From Myxococcales bacterium (GTDB lineage Bacteria; Myxococcota_A; Bradymonadia; UBA7976; UBA1532): a stretch of 64,000 nucleotides of DNA. This document shows, one piece after another, positions 9,901 through 17,344 of this stretch. Positions within the stretch are counted from its first letter, which is position 1, and every line of letters begins with the position of its first letter. The translations under genes and the position numbers were made by a program. The stretch is taken from contig SHZC01000001.1 in NCBI GenBank assembly GCA_009692505.1, positions 1 through 64,000 on the forward strand. The letters run 5' to 3'. The notes under the pieces are model-generated. The model saw nothing but the letters and a program-made list of their open reading frames with translations. It had not been told where the DNA came from and did no database searches.

Positions 9901-12618
9901 GCTCGACAATGGCGGCTCGGCGAGGCGGGCCCGCTCGGCGAGGACGACGACCATACGGACGTGATCGTTCGCCTCCTCAAGCACCCCAAGGAGCGCGTCG
10001 AGCACGTCGGGGTCGTCGCGACGAACCTCGGACAGCGTGGTCAAGCCGAGCGTCAGCCGCTCGATGTCCCGAGGGGTCCGCTCGGCCAAGTCGATGAGCT
10101 TCTCCGCGAGGCGCTCCTTGCCTTCGGCGTCGGGGGCCGCGCCGTCCGCGAGGCCCGCCTCCAACTCCGAAAGCTCCATGACCAGCAGCCCCAAGGCACC
10201 TTCACGATCACCGGCCTCGGCATAGATCCGATGCAGCGCGACCCGGGCGACCTCGAGCCTCGCCGACTCCCAGAGATGCCGATAGTAGACTGCGGCCAGA
10301 CGCGGATCGTGAAGGTCGACCTCGGCGAGCTCGGCGAGCTCGCGCAACAGGACCGGCACCTCGACCTGCCGCGGGGAGTCGACCACGGCCTCTATCGCAG
10401 CGTCGAGCAGCGTGCGGAGCTCATCGAAGGCCCCACGAGACCGCAGAAAGTCCCGCATCCAGAGCAGCGAGACGGGATCGGCTGGCCGGTCGACGAGCAG
10501 CGTGCGGTGGCAGTCGGACGCGGACTGAAGGTCTCCGAGCGAGACCGCGTACGTCTCGGCCAGAGCGCGTAGGGCCCCGTCCCGATCAAGCCCGTCGATG
10601 GCCACGTATTGACCTGCGGCAACGCGCGCGAGCACTCCGGCGAGCGCGTAGGGATCCTCAGCGAGGCGGGCCTGTTCGAGCAAGGCGGTCACGACCTCGG
10701 CATCATCCGGGGCGAGACCGGCGGCCACCTGCAGAACCTCCCGAGCATCGGCCGGGCGATCGAGGCGCTCGGCGAAGAGCGTCGAGGCCTCTCGCAGCGC
10801 GTCGACCCGTCGAGCCGTCTCGAAGGCGCGGTCACGCGCGGAGGCCAGAAACGACGCGAGGTCGAGCGCCGAGCCGCTTGAGCGGAGAAGTGCTGCGACC
10901 CGATCGAAGAGCGAGAGGTCGTCCGGAGCGATCGCCGACGCCTCGGACAGCGTCTTCAGCGCGGCTGCGGCGTCACCTCGATTCTCATCCTGGAGCGTGG
11001 CGAGCTCCGCCAAGAGGCGCGCGGCCTCGGTGCCCCCCTCTTCGGCGGCGCGAGCTCGAAGAGACGTCTCGATCTCATAGAACGCATCCTCGTCGCGCGT
11101 CAGCTCGGAGAGGAGCCGCGTCGCAGCCTCTCCGGCCCCCGCTTCGAGTGCTTGCCGCGCTGCGTTATAGGCGGGGATGATCTCACCGAGGTGGCGATGC
11201 GAAACCCGCGCCTGCTCAAGGAGGAGGTGGCGGCGGTGCGCCGGGTCCGCGCTCAGTCGAAGCTGCAGATCCAGGAGACGCGCCACCATCGGCCAGTCGT
11301 CACGGCGTCGATAGAGCCGCTCGCCCGAGGCCAGATACCGGGCCTCCTTCGGTCGAAGCTTGAAGGCCTGAAGGTAGTGCGCCATCGCGGCTTCATGGTC
11401 CTCGAGGTGTTTCTCCAGGATCTCGCCGGCCTGAAAGAGAAGCTCGGCGCGGTCAGGGTCGAGGGCCGCGACGGCCGCCTCCCCTTCCAGCACATGGACG
11501 AGGGCTCTCCACAAACAGAGGCGACGGAAGAGGTCAATCATGACCTCACCCGCGCCATCGACACCCTCAGCGCCGACCCTCCGCATCCCGGCCGCGAAGG
11601 CGCCGAGGTCCCCCTGCTGCTCCTCGAGCCCACGCCGATAAACCTCGAAGGCCCGCGCCGGATCGAGGAGGCGATACTCCGCGTGCTCGGCGAGCCGGCG
11701 CAGCAACTCGGGACGATGGGCCGGCGAAGCCGAGACGAGGCGCGCTTCCATCACGGCATCGACTCGATCGGGCCGCTGGAGTCGCTCGAAGATCTGCTCG
11801 AGCGTGTCTGCCACCTCGGGCACCGCCCCCCACCTGGACAGCGTCGCCTCCAATCGCCCAGTGACCTCGCTCAGGCGAGAGGGATCAAAGGCGTAGGCCT
11901 CGTAAGCGTGAATGGCCGACTCAATCGGGCGGTCGGCCCGGTCACCCGCGATGATCGATGCGTCGAGGAGGAGCGAGGCCTTCGCGCTCGGATCGGGGGC
12001 GTGGGCGGCGGTGAGAACGAGGGCCGCCAGAGCCTCTGCGGGACGGCCTGCGATCACGTCGAGCCGGGCGAGTTGGGTGGCGACCTCATGATCGTCGGGC
12101 CGATGAACGAGGTGGATCTCGAGCTGCTCGATGATTCGCCGACCCATCGCCTCGCTCTCGTGGTCGACCTCCGGTGCGGCCGCGAGCAGGTACTCACGGG
12201 CCAGCCCAGGATCCCCGATGCGGATTCGGGTCAGCTCCGCGGCCTCGAGGTAGAGCCCCGCGCGCTCGGCCCCGTCCGACGCGGCCTCGGCCTGACGAAC
12301 GAGGACCGTGACGACGTCGACCCACTGACCGGCCGCGCTGAGCCCGGCGACGAGGTGCGCCGTGACGACGACATCGCCGGTCGAACGGGCGAGCCCCGCG
12401 AGGCGTGACAGCCCTGCATGAGGGGCTTCCGGCCGGGCCTTGACGGAGTCCGCATAGTACCGCGCCGCGGTCAGGGGCTCCTCGAGCTTGTCCCGAAAGA
12501 GGTCGCCGACCTCCTGAAGGCGGGCAGCCCTCGTCAGGGGATCGGTCAAACGCTCAAGCTCGGCGAGCAGAACTCCGGCCACCTGCCGCCAACGTCCGCT
12601 CTCGCCGGTGGTGATCAT
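3973..12618 (-). CDS. Giant TPR protein with degenerate M48-like C-terminal domain
   Basis: The 2,881-residue protein is almost wholly helical TPR-like repeats. A recurring pattern (aromatic or Trp-x-x-Leu, then Leu-rich helices, then AAxxYxxAxxLxPxD) runs from the N-terminus to about residue 2600. There is no signal peptide or membrane segment, so a cytoplasmic scaffold is likely. The last ~230 residues (encoded at about 3990-4690) differ. They have strands, then HPMELVVDRGLAVGTPPRDQ, LMARVLEGSRG, and later ANRVAFVLSGDLSRSL. This resembles an M48 peptidase core whose HExxH has been lost. The same domain ends the giant protein at 32917-44853. ATG 12618 has no ribosome binding site, but a -10-like TAGAGT lies 8 bases upstream, which could give a leaderless mRNA. 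Confidence 0.85.
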   Translation of the reverse strand: MITTGESGRWRQVAGVLLAELERLTDPLTRAARLQEVGDLFRDKLEEPLTAARYYADSVKARPEAPHAGLSRLAGLARSTGDVVVTAHLVAGLSAAGQWVDVVTVLVRQAEAASDGAERAGLYLEAAELTRIRIGDPGLAREYLLAAAPEVDHESEAMGRRIIEQLEIHLVHRPDDHEVATQLARLDVIAGRPAEALAALVLTAAHAPDPSAKASLLLDASIIAGDRADRPIESAIHAYEAYAFDPSRLSEVTGRLEATLSRWGAVPEVADTLEQIFERLQRPDRVDAVMEARLVSASPAHRPELLRRLAEHAEYRLLDPARAFEVYRRGLEEQQGDLGAFAAGMRRVGAEGVDGAGEVMIDLFRRLCLWRALVHVLEGEAAVAALDPDRAELLFQAGEILEKHLEDHEAAMAHYLQAFKLRPKEARYLASGERLYRRRDDWPMVARLLDLQLRLSADPAHRRHLLLEQARVSHRHLGEIIPAYNAARQALEAGAGEAATRLLSELTRDEDAFYEIETSLRARAAEEGGTEAARLLAELATLQDENRGDAAAALKTLSEASAIAPDDLSLFDRVAALLRSSGSALDLASFLASARDRAFETARRVDALREASTLFAERLDRPADAREVLQVAAGLAPDDAEVVTALLEQARLAEDPYALAGVLARVAAGQYVAIDGLDRDGALRALAETYAVSLGDLQSASDCHRTLLVDRPADPVSLLWMRDFLRSRGAFDELRTLLDAAIEAVVDSPRQVEVPVLLRELAELAEVDLHDPRLAAVYYRHLWESARLEVARVALHRIYAEAGDREGALGLLVMELSELEAGLADGAAPDAEGKERLAEKLIDLAERTPRDIERLTLGLTTLSEVRRDDPDVLDALLGVLEEANDHVRMVVVLAERARLAEPPLSSNFLRERAVLLTSPLAALDLAIAAWNELLEAAESPIQPELRDEALRYLQGIFSSRLDHASELRILGQRVAFAPTEEVAVVLRREAAVQAELRLGDLPRAVLEWQGIFELRPDDAEAVEELLRLYEELEDWSRFVPLAVFHLASLDTTDPDEAVELARRVARLVGDAAVAPGGSTPPSDAIVAWQRVCDREPDDVEAHTAIAELASLTGESALRAHALGRVAASTEDIPERCRLWTLQAQAHEDAGGIAEAIDALRRINQVVPDNRMILAELRRLAIARQDDWTLCRTLEAELLLTTDVNERLVKEKELARRLDHGLGDQESAVLAWERVLVLRPDDREAHTALKDLFVELGRPNDLVRALRRLLELAVDDNERVVRLSESARLVELHKGDQREAFECWWRAFKLCGEADPRMLREMGRIAEAADLWDRYIKVLDVARERAHTHEQQIEVLIQQARVAEERLREPARALALLQRAFDLDPRPGRAFDELLRVAPLVGQHDAMLEAINRLLKAGVDREHRSALLLRSAVILETQLQDPERAFEAYALASRAGATDEAVLPELVRLAEAHGTWDALVDIYNDKWNRQTQMSARIGTLRALAELLETRALDWERAFEQYMIALQLDPEDEATRTEVWRLADAHGAWPIVLRVFELKIKDADEIWLKIALLHDVARIQERKLGQPEKAFETLRRAFGLETWNESTHAALRRLASDLSRWGELAAAFVEEASWAEEPLARLRLLREAAALLEAHGDRAEAARVLRQVVDLDGQDEIASSALSAAYHDLGDHTGLAELLEARLVRAVEASRRPILLELLALYRGPLSASGRGGSSRVRTIAQKLLAITETDELAFDALEEVYLAALDYRELAELLETRVRCAPAEKRGPLLERRADLLHHRLGRPREAFAVLLRAAQAEPSRLDLVTRLTALAEGNDELEELIGCAERALETSDPDASLPLLLLAGRTSRDRFSNRKRARLHLARALELTPDDRSLALEVLELQTGEKRWAEVVALLERYGPQLSVDALMDDRTATINWTLRLAELKADRLADQDAAISTLLGAVRAYPDSAAIVDRLYTLADQARNIDAMVTAINCRVRSAGTNEAIAAAAISGALALGTLEAQEPALLLWQRALKASPHNSQALEAIRVYATRNRDWALLRQQLKQRALASAEPLARATAFNEYGAFERERGDEPGAALEAYQQALLAQPFGQETLEALLALLREKGDVAAVVAMTTELLSALAGEGDLTPYRHLDPVLAQLQHDRGLSALADGLDTDAVAFLSDAHRRAPTHEAISLALGEALYRDGELVRAAAIWAEFPSLPPLPAGLDGSTHKGREYLRRGRAFFAAGQADRALRAFEAAALEPVSRVESLEALANLQERGGHWETAVRYREKLGEASTDAGARAAAYIAAAIIVETRLGKPQRAATYYERALQSGLSDRHLLGRVLSFYREQSRYDEALAINERLLIDEVEPNARADGFTVSGELHARAGRPALARLAFRAALDASPLLLPAVRGLLASCEGADDADQRQAFRTIWEGTLGITGPERRPVLEALGQALLGRDDVAGALEVYEDLHNAVPDAPEVQQILARLYLRLVQADSADPNDVDHFHRAIRHRLSYLRSFPGDVESLRDLVILYRGAGQSHWGATPLRLLVLLRQATREETELCRAMGGPLDERPGLVLDQATRIDLINESSWSTPAAMLLKVLYETLSEAIDQHQGALRLDPDETAAQPPPNLLGLVEGLCQSLELPTPVVHVRPVDERRIVVDRLHPMELVVDRGLAVGTPPRDQRFLMARVLEGSRGAGALAFGLSPDDGRALFAAAMALGLGDDGAEFALETGADPELISTWADFLVEHLDEAELEALSAYAFPVRVQGPSAFDQWLIDTRCRANRVAFVLSGDLSRSLTIIMRDTPELTTSRISGPEGFRGLLSRSAELTDLHNFVFGTKFHALLGALPESDDESLDGTIDHSDDVTSR

Positions 12619-12700
12619 GGGCGCGGACTCTAGACCCCGTCGGTGGCGTTTGTCGCGAAATCGTCTCAGGAAGGTCGACGTCTGCTAGCCTCCGCGCCCC

Positions 12701-15160
12701 ATGCCGTCGCCGTTCAAGCAGCACACGTCAGGTTCGGGAGCCCGATGTCCCGCCTGGACGGCGTCCGGATGGCCGCTCGTCATCTCTCTCTTCCTCGGCT
12801 GCGGCGCCCAAGAGGTCCGCGGTCCAACGCTGCCTACGTTGGCCCCGGCCACAGCAGACGTGACCGAAACAGCCTGCGGTGTTGAGCCGAAGCGCGCCTT
12901 CGCCTTTTCTCTTTTCCCCGTCGACGCGGCGGCCTTGACCCTCACCTTCGGCGGGCCGGATGGTCGGGCCCGCGCGGCCTGCGCTTTGAACGCGGTCAGT
13001 CAGCCTCGGAGAGAGGCCGGGCGTTCTCTGGCCGACGTGGGCGGCCGGGTGGCGCCGATCGACGTCTCGGGGTTACCCGGGATCCTGATCTCGGCAGCGG
13101 CGTCCGACGCCCACACCCTCCTGGCCGAAGCGAGACGCGCGCTCACCGTCCCAACCGAGTGCTCGGCCATCGGGACGCGCCGTTGGATCGATCTGCTCGA
13201 TGAATCCGAGTGGACGCCCGGTCCGATCATGATCACCGCCGCGGGACCAGCCGGCTTCATCGAGGGCGCGAGGGCGTTGACTTCGCCGGTCCCTGAGCGC
13301 GCCGATGCAGGTCAGACGACGCGCCCCCCTCCCCAGGTGCGGGTCGTGCGAGAAGGTGCTTCCGGGGCTCGTCTCCTCCTTCGTTATGCACTCGAAGATG
13401 ACGGCGGCCTCCATCGGGCCGTCGACCTCCTCGGGGCCGCCGACGGGCGACTCCACCGCGCGCTCCTCGCGGCCGGACTCGAGCCCACTGAGGTCTTCGG
13501 AGAGGTTCGGCGACGATCGGTCGGGCCCATGGCCATCTTCGGCGCGGGCGTGCCCGTGGCCCAGGTCGACTTGGCCTTCCGCGTGATGGTCGAGACCATT
13601 CAAAGCAACGATCGCTTGCCCCCGACGCCGGCTGAACGAGCCCGCCTCGATGCCCTCGTCGAGGCCCGCGAGTCCCAATACTCCGACGGCCCCGAGGCCC
13701 GAGCGCTCGGCCTCGCCGACACCTGGCTCAGATACGGCGAGGCCTGCGCTCAAGCACCCCCGACAGATGCAGACCTGAGTCGTCGCCTGAAGGGTGGACT
13801 GACCCCCGTGGTCTTCGACTCAAGCGCGCTGAGGGCGGTGGTCGCCCTGTCGGCTGATCATCCTGCGTCCGGTGAGCTCGACGAAGGGGTCTGGGCCGAG
13901 GCCCTCGCCGAAGCGGCCCAACAGGCTGGTCGTAGCCTCGGCGGCCTGATCGAGATCCGTCCGCAGGTCTTCGCCGCCGGCATAAGCGAGGCGTCCGCTT
14001 GGCCTCGCTTGACCGTGATGGTGCGCCCGGGCACAGACCCCGGCCGTGAGGCATCAGGCTCACGCTCGAGGGTCGCCCTGCACGTCCGGGTCATGGGCGG
14101 GGCCTCGGTCGAGGAGGGCGACCATATCGGGCTCGCCGCGCTCGTCGCCGCCTACCTCTCGCGCCCCCTCGCCGACGACGCCGGAGCGCTCTTCAGCATC
14201 GAAGCGCACGCCCACAGGGACCACCTCGCCCTCACCGCTGTCGGACCCTCCGAGCGAAGTGCTGAGGCCCTACGACTGCTCGCGAAGCGCCTTCAAGACG
14301 TCGACGTCAAGCCCAGCGAACTCGAGGTCGCCCGGGCGCTCGCACACGAGCGGCTGAAGACCCGCAACGACGACCGAGTCGCGCTCGCCATCAGCCTCGC
14401 GGAGAGAGACACGCTCGACCCCGTCTCGCTTCGGGATCCCCTCGGATCGGCTGGCGGCCTCGAAGATCGAACCCTCGTCGACGTCCGAAACTTCATGGAC
14501 GCCGCGGTCGCGCACGCGCCGATCGTGCTGAGCATCGCGGGCCCCGTTGATGTGGAGGCGACGACCACGCTCGCCCGCCGGCTGCTCGAGCGGCGATTTC
14601 TGCCCAGCTCCAGAGGTCCGCCGCCGGTGTACGTTCAAGGGCGCGTGGCGGCGCAGTCGCGGGCGCCCATTCGGCTTCGAACGACGGCGGGCCTGACAAC
14701 GGTCGCCTGGGCCTACCCACTGCCGCTCTCAGAGCCGCCGACGCCCGAGAGCCTCGAGGTGCTGGCTCTTGTCCTCGGGGGCCAAGTCGTCCACGGGCCC
14801 GACCGGGACCATCCGGGGGTCCTCGTACTCACGGCAGACTCCTCGAAGGTGCTGCGTGACCGGCTCCAGAACGCGCCCCTCCCCTTCAGTGACCCGGAGC
14901 TTGTCGAGGTCGCCAAGGCCCGGCTCGTCGGTCGGGAGGCGCTGGCCCTCCAAACGGCGGCGGGTCTCGCTCGATTTTTCGATGTACAGCTCGCGATGGC
15001 CGACCGGCGCGGGTTCTTCCAAGCCGACGGCCCGACCCGCCGCCGCGCTGCGGTCCTTTCGACCACGACCGCGGACGTGACCCGAGCGGCGCGAGCCGTC
15101 TTCTCGACGGACCCGCTGATCGTGATTGTCGGAGATGATGAAACGAGGAGTGAGAGATGA
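12701..15160 (+). CDS. M16-family-like protein, probably catalytically inactive lipoprotein
   Basis: The 819-residue protein has a lipoprotein-like N-terminus (WPLVISLFLGC, a weak lipobox) and the four-domain layout of a full-length M16 (insulinase/pitrilysin) protein. The second quarter has LLGAADGRLHRALLAAGL, the usual GGxLxxxLRExxGL segment. The third quarter reads VRVMGGASVEEGDHIGLAALVAAYL, where an active enzyme would carry GLAHxLEHM, so the HxxEH zinc site is absent. The third domain also keeps the DVRNFMDAAV...IVLSIAGPVD pattern. The likely role is a non-catalytic subunit, as in many M16 heterodimers, but no active partner is nearby. Its last four bases (ATGA) overlap prmA, suggesting translational coupling. 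Confidence 0.75.
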   Translation: MPSPFKQHTSGSGARCPAWTASGWPLVISLFLGCGAQEVRGPTLPTLAPATADVTETACGVEPKRAFAFSLFPVDAAALTLTFGGPDGRARAACALNAVSQPRREAGRSLADVGGRVAPIDVSGLPGILISAAASDAHTLLAEARRALTVPTECSAIGTRRWIDLLDESEWTPGPIMITAAGPAGFIEGARALTSPVPERADAGQTTRPPPQVRVVREGASGARLLLRYALEDDGGLHRAVDLLGAADGRLHRALLAAGLEPTEVFGEVRRRSVGPMAIFGAGVPVAQVDLAFRVMVETIQSNDRLPPTPAERARLDALVEARESQYSDGPEARALGLADTWLRYGEACAQAPPTDADLSRRLKGGLTPVVFDSSALRAVVALSADHPASGELDEGVWAEALAEAAQQAGRSLGGLIEIRPQVFAAGISEASAWPRLTVMVRPGTDPGREASGSRSRVALHVRVMGGASVEEGDHIGLAALVAAYLSRPLADDAGALFSIEAHAHRDHLALTAVGPSERSAEALRLLAKRLQDVDVKPSELEVARALAHERLKTRNDDRVALAISLAERDTLDPVSLRDPLGSAGGLEDRTLVDVRNFMDAAVAHAPIVLSIAGPVDVEATTTLARRLLERRFLPSSRGPPPVYVQGRVAAQSRAPIRLRTTAGLTTVAWAYPLPLSEPPTPESLEVLALVLGGQVVHGPDRDHPGVLVLTADSSKVLRDRLQNAPLPFSDPELVEVAKARLVGREALALQTAAGLARFFDVQLAMADRRGFFQADGPTRRRAAVLSTTTADVTRAARAVFSTDPLIVIVGDDETRSER

Positions 15161-16023
15161 CCTGGTGGAGAGTTTCAATTCACGCGCCCGCCGAGCACGC
15201 CGAGGCGCTCGCCTTCCTGATCGCCGAGGAGGCCCACACGGCCGTCGAGATCACGGATCTGACAACCATGTCCAAGTCCGAAGAGGCGTCGGTCTCGGTG
15301 CTCGTCATCGGCCTCGACTCCCCACCGACCGAGGCCTTTCGCGCCACGGTCGCCACATGGATGGGCCGCTTCGACATCGCGTCGACGAACGTGAAGATCG
15401 AGCGCACCGACGACGAGGGCTGGCGCGAACGCTGGAAGGAGTTCTTCCGTGGGGGCCCCCTCTCGGCCCGCGTCTGGGTTCGACCCCCGTGGGAGGAAAC
15501 GGATCCCAAAGCACCATTTACGATTGTCATCGAGCCGGGCATGGCCTTTGGTACGGGACACCATGAGACCACTCGAGGCGTCCTCATCGTGCTCGACACG
15601 CTGCTCGCCGAACATCACGCCGATCGGGTCCTGGATCTGGGTTGCGGCTCGGCGATTCTGGCGATTGGCGCGGCCCTGCTCGGCAGCCAGGCGGTGGGCG
15701 TCGAGATTGATCCCGAGGCCCTCGTCAATGCTCGGGAGAACGTCACGCACAACGGCGTCGAGGATCGCGTCACGCTCCTCGAGGGCTCGGTCGACGTGAC
15801 CGACGAGGTCTTCCCCATCGTCCTCGCCAACATCATCGCACGGACGCTTACCGAGCTCGCCGCGCCGATCATGCAGAGATGTAGCCGGGACCTCGTGCTC
15901 GCCGGGCTCCTGCACGCCGACATCGACTCCGTGCTCGTCGCTTATGAGGCCTTCGAGCTCGTGTCCCGCCAGCCCGACGGTGAGTGGTGCGTCCTTCACC
16001 TCCGAAGGCCTGTCGCCCCGTGA
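15157..16023 (+). CDS. prmA: Ribosomal protein L11 methyltransferase
   Basis: PrmA trimethylates ribosomal protein L11 with S-adenosylmethionine in the cytoplasm. The 288-residue length is normal for the family. An N-terminal substrate-recognition domain (MTWWRVSIHAPAEHAEAL) precedes the methyltransferase core, with FGTGHHETT near residue 132, the SAM motif VLDLGCGSAILAI near 158, VEIDPEALVNARENV, and the active-site motif ANIIA near 224 (usually NILA/NIIA). The start overlaps the upstream gene by ATGA, and the TGA stop overlaps the GTG start of rsmE, so the three genes read as one translationally coupled unit. Confidence 0.95.
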   Translation: MTWWRVSIHAPAEHAEALAFLIAEEAHTAVEITDLTTMSKSEEASVSVLVIGLDSPPTEAFRATVATWMGRFDIASTNVKIERTDDEGWRERWKEFFRGGPLSARVWVRPPWEETDPKAPFTIVIEPGMAFGTGHHETTRGVLIVLDTLLAEHHADRVLDLGCGSAILAIGAALLGSQAVGVEIDPEALVNARENVTHNGVEDRVTLLEGSVDVTDEVFPIVLANIIARTLTELAAPIMQRCSRDLVLAGLLHADIDSVLVAYEAFELVSRQPDGEWCVLHLRRPVAP

Positions 16024-16742
16024 CCTTGCGTGTCCCGCTCCAAGGCATGCAGCTTGACGCCCCGAGGCTCGAGCTCCCTGCGGCGACGTCGCATTATCTG
16101 CGCCGCGTCCGCAGGCTGACCGACGGCGCGGTTGTCGTCGCCTTTGACGGCCGGGGCCACGAGATCGACGCCTGCCTGACCCTCTCGGGCCCTGTAGACA
16201 CGCTCGTGCCCTGCGGCCCGCTCCGAACAACGACGGAGCGACCTCGCGTCCGGCTGCTCTACGCGCTCCCCAAGGGCGAGAAGGTCGACGACATCCTGAG
16301 ACCCTGCACCGAGCTCGGCGTTACGGATTTCGTGCTCTTCGCCGCCGAGCGGAGCGTCGTACACCTCGATGATCCCGAGCGCGCCCATCGGAAAATGGAG
16401 CGCTGGCAGCGCGTCGTGGAGGCCGCGGCACGGCAGTCCGGACGCGCCGATGTGCCCACGCTGCGGGGACCGCTCAGCCTGAGCGAGGCCTTGGAGAGCG
16501 TCGGTGACGACCCGCTGCGACTCGTGCTCGATCCCAAGGGCGACTGCGCGTGGTCTACCCTGCCACGCCTCACCCCCGCGACCGTCATTGTCGGACCCGA
16601 AGGCGGCTTGTCCCCGCGTGAACTCTTGGCCTGCGACCGCTCCGGGTTCTCGCGCGTTCCGCTCGGCTGCCCGATCTTGCGGACCGAGACCGCGGCGATT
16701 GTGGGCCCGACGCTGCTGCTCGCCCATGTCGGGGCACTTTAG
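16020..16742 (+). CDS. rsmE: 16S rRNA (uracil-1498-N3)-methyltransferase
   Basis: RsmE methylates U1498 of 16S rRNA. The protein has 240 residues when read from GTG 16020, which sits in a GTGA overlap with the prmA stop. The family N-terminus is present (HYLRRVRRLTDGAVVVAFDGRG), as are LLYALPKGEKVDDILRPCTELGV, the SPOUT-knot SAM motifs VGPEGGLSPRE (about residue 190) and LGCPILRTETAAIV (about 214). These are diagnostic of RsmE. Pairing prmA with rsmE is common in bacteria. An ATG-initiated reading from 15984 would run 36 bases into prmA and lacks support. Confidence 0.94.
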   Translation: MTLRVPLQGMQLDAPRLELPAATSHYLRRVRRLTDGAVVVAFDGRGHEIDACLTLSGPVDTLVPCGPLRTTTERPRVRLLYALPKGEKVDDILRPCTELGVTDFVLFAAERSVVHLDDPERAHRKMERWQRVVEAAARQSGRADVPTLRGPLSLSEALESVGDDPLRLVLDPKGDCAWSTLPRLTPATVIVGPEGGLSPRELLACDRSGFSRVPLGCPILRTETAAIVGPTLLLAHVGAL

Positions 16743-16743
16743 A

Positions 16744-17319
16744 ATGCCCGTGCTCCCGAAGAATCGCCTGAGGTTCACGGTCGCCGTCGGCTCGTATCGT
16801 AGGCGTGTCCTCGCGGATGCGATCGACTTCAGCCTCCTGTGTGGCGTGGCCTACTTCGCCTTTCGCACCGGGCTCATTCGCGAGCGGGTGGAGCTTCAGC
16901 CCGCCGCGGAGGGCAGCTCGACACCTCCGGACCTCATCGATCGCGTCGCCGATTTTGTGGCCACGGACCTGACCCTGCTCCTGCCTGGCCTCGTCCTCGT
17001 CTCGATTGCGGGCGTCGCTTACGGGCTCGTGGCGCACGTCTTCTTCGACCGAACGGTGGGCGAGTTTTCCTTGGGGCTACGGCTGATCACGGACACGGGC
17101 GAGCGGGTCGGCCCATTTCGCGCCCTCCTTCGCGGGCTGTTCACCGGCGTCGGCGCGCTCGCGCTCGGCCTCGGCCACACCTACGCGCTCGTCGACCGGG
17201 ACCGCCGGACCTTGGCCGATCTGGCCGTAGGTACGCTCCTCATTCGCGGCCGACCCACGCCCGCGGAGACGGATCCCAACGCGGGTACTCAGGCGGATCT
17301 TCCGACATTGCGGGGCTGA
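16744..17319 (+). CDS. RDD family membrane protein
   Basis: ATG 16744 follows the rsmE stop by one base; the product is 191 residues. RDD signatures are RRVLADAIDFSLLCGVAYF near the N-terminus and RTVGEFSLGLRLITDTGERVGPFRALLRGLF in the second half. Two or three hydrophobic segments are present (about residues 29-45, 78-100 and 132-150). RDD proteins are small inner-membrane proteins of mostly unknown role. The tail after ADLAVGTLLI is hydrophilic and probably cytoplasmic. It is co-directional with prmA and rsmE, and probably in the same transcript. Confidence 0.85.
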   Translation: MPVLPKNRLRFTVAVGSYRRRVLADAIDFSLLCGVAYFAFRTGLIRERVELQPAAEGSSTPPDLIDRVADFVATDLTLLLPGLVLVSIAGVAYGLVAHVFFDRTVGEFSLGLRLITDTGERVGPFRALLRGLFTGVGALALGLGHTYALVDRDRRTLADLAVGTLLIRGRPTPAETDPNAGTQADLPTLRG

Positions 17320-17344
17320 TGTTAGCCTTCCCACGGAGCACCGC

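Noticed and set aside
15984-16022. Longer rsmE start (MVRPSPPKACRPV...)
   Set aside because: It would overlap prmA by 40 bases and adds residues absent from RsmE. GTG 16020 in a GTGA overlap fits the family N-terminus.
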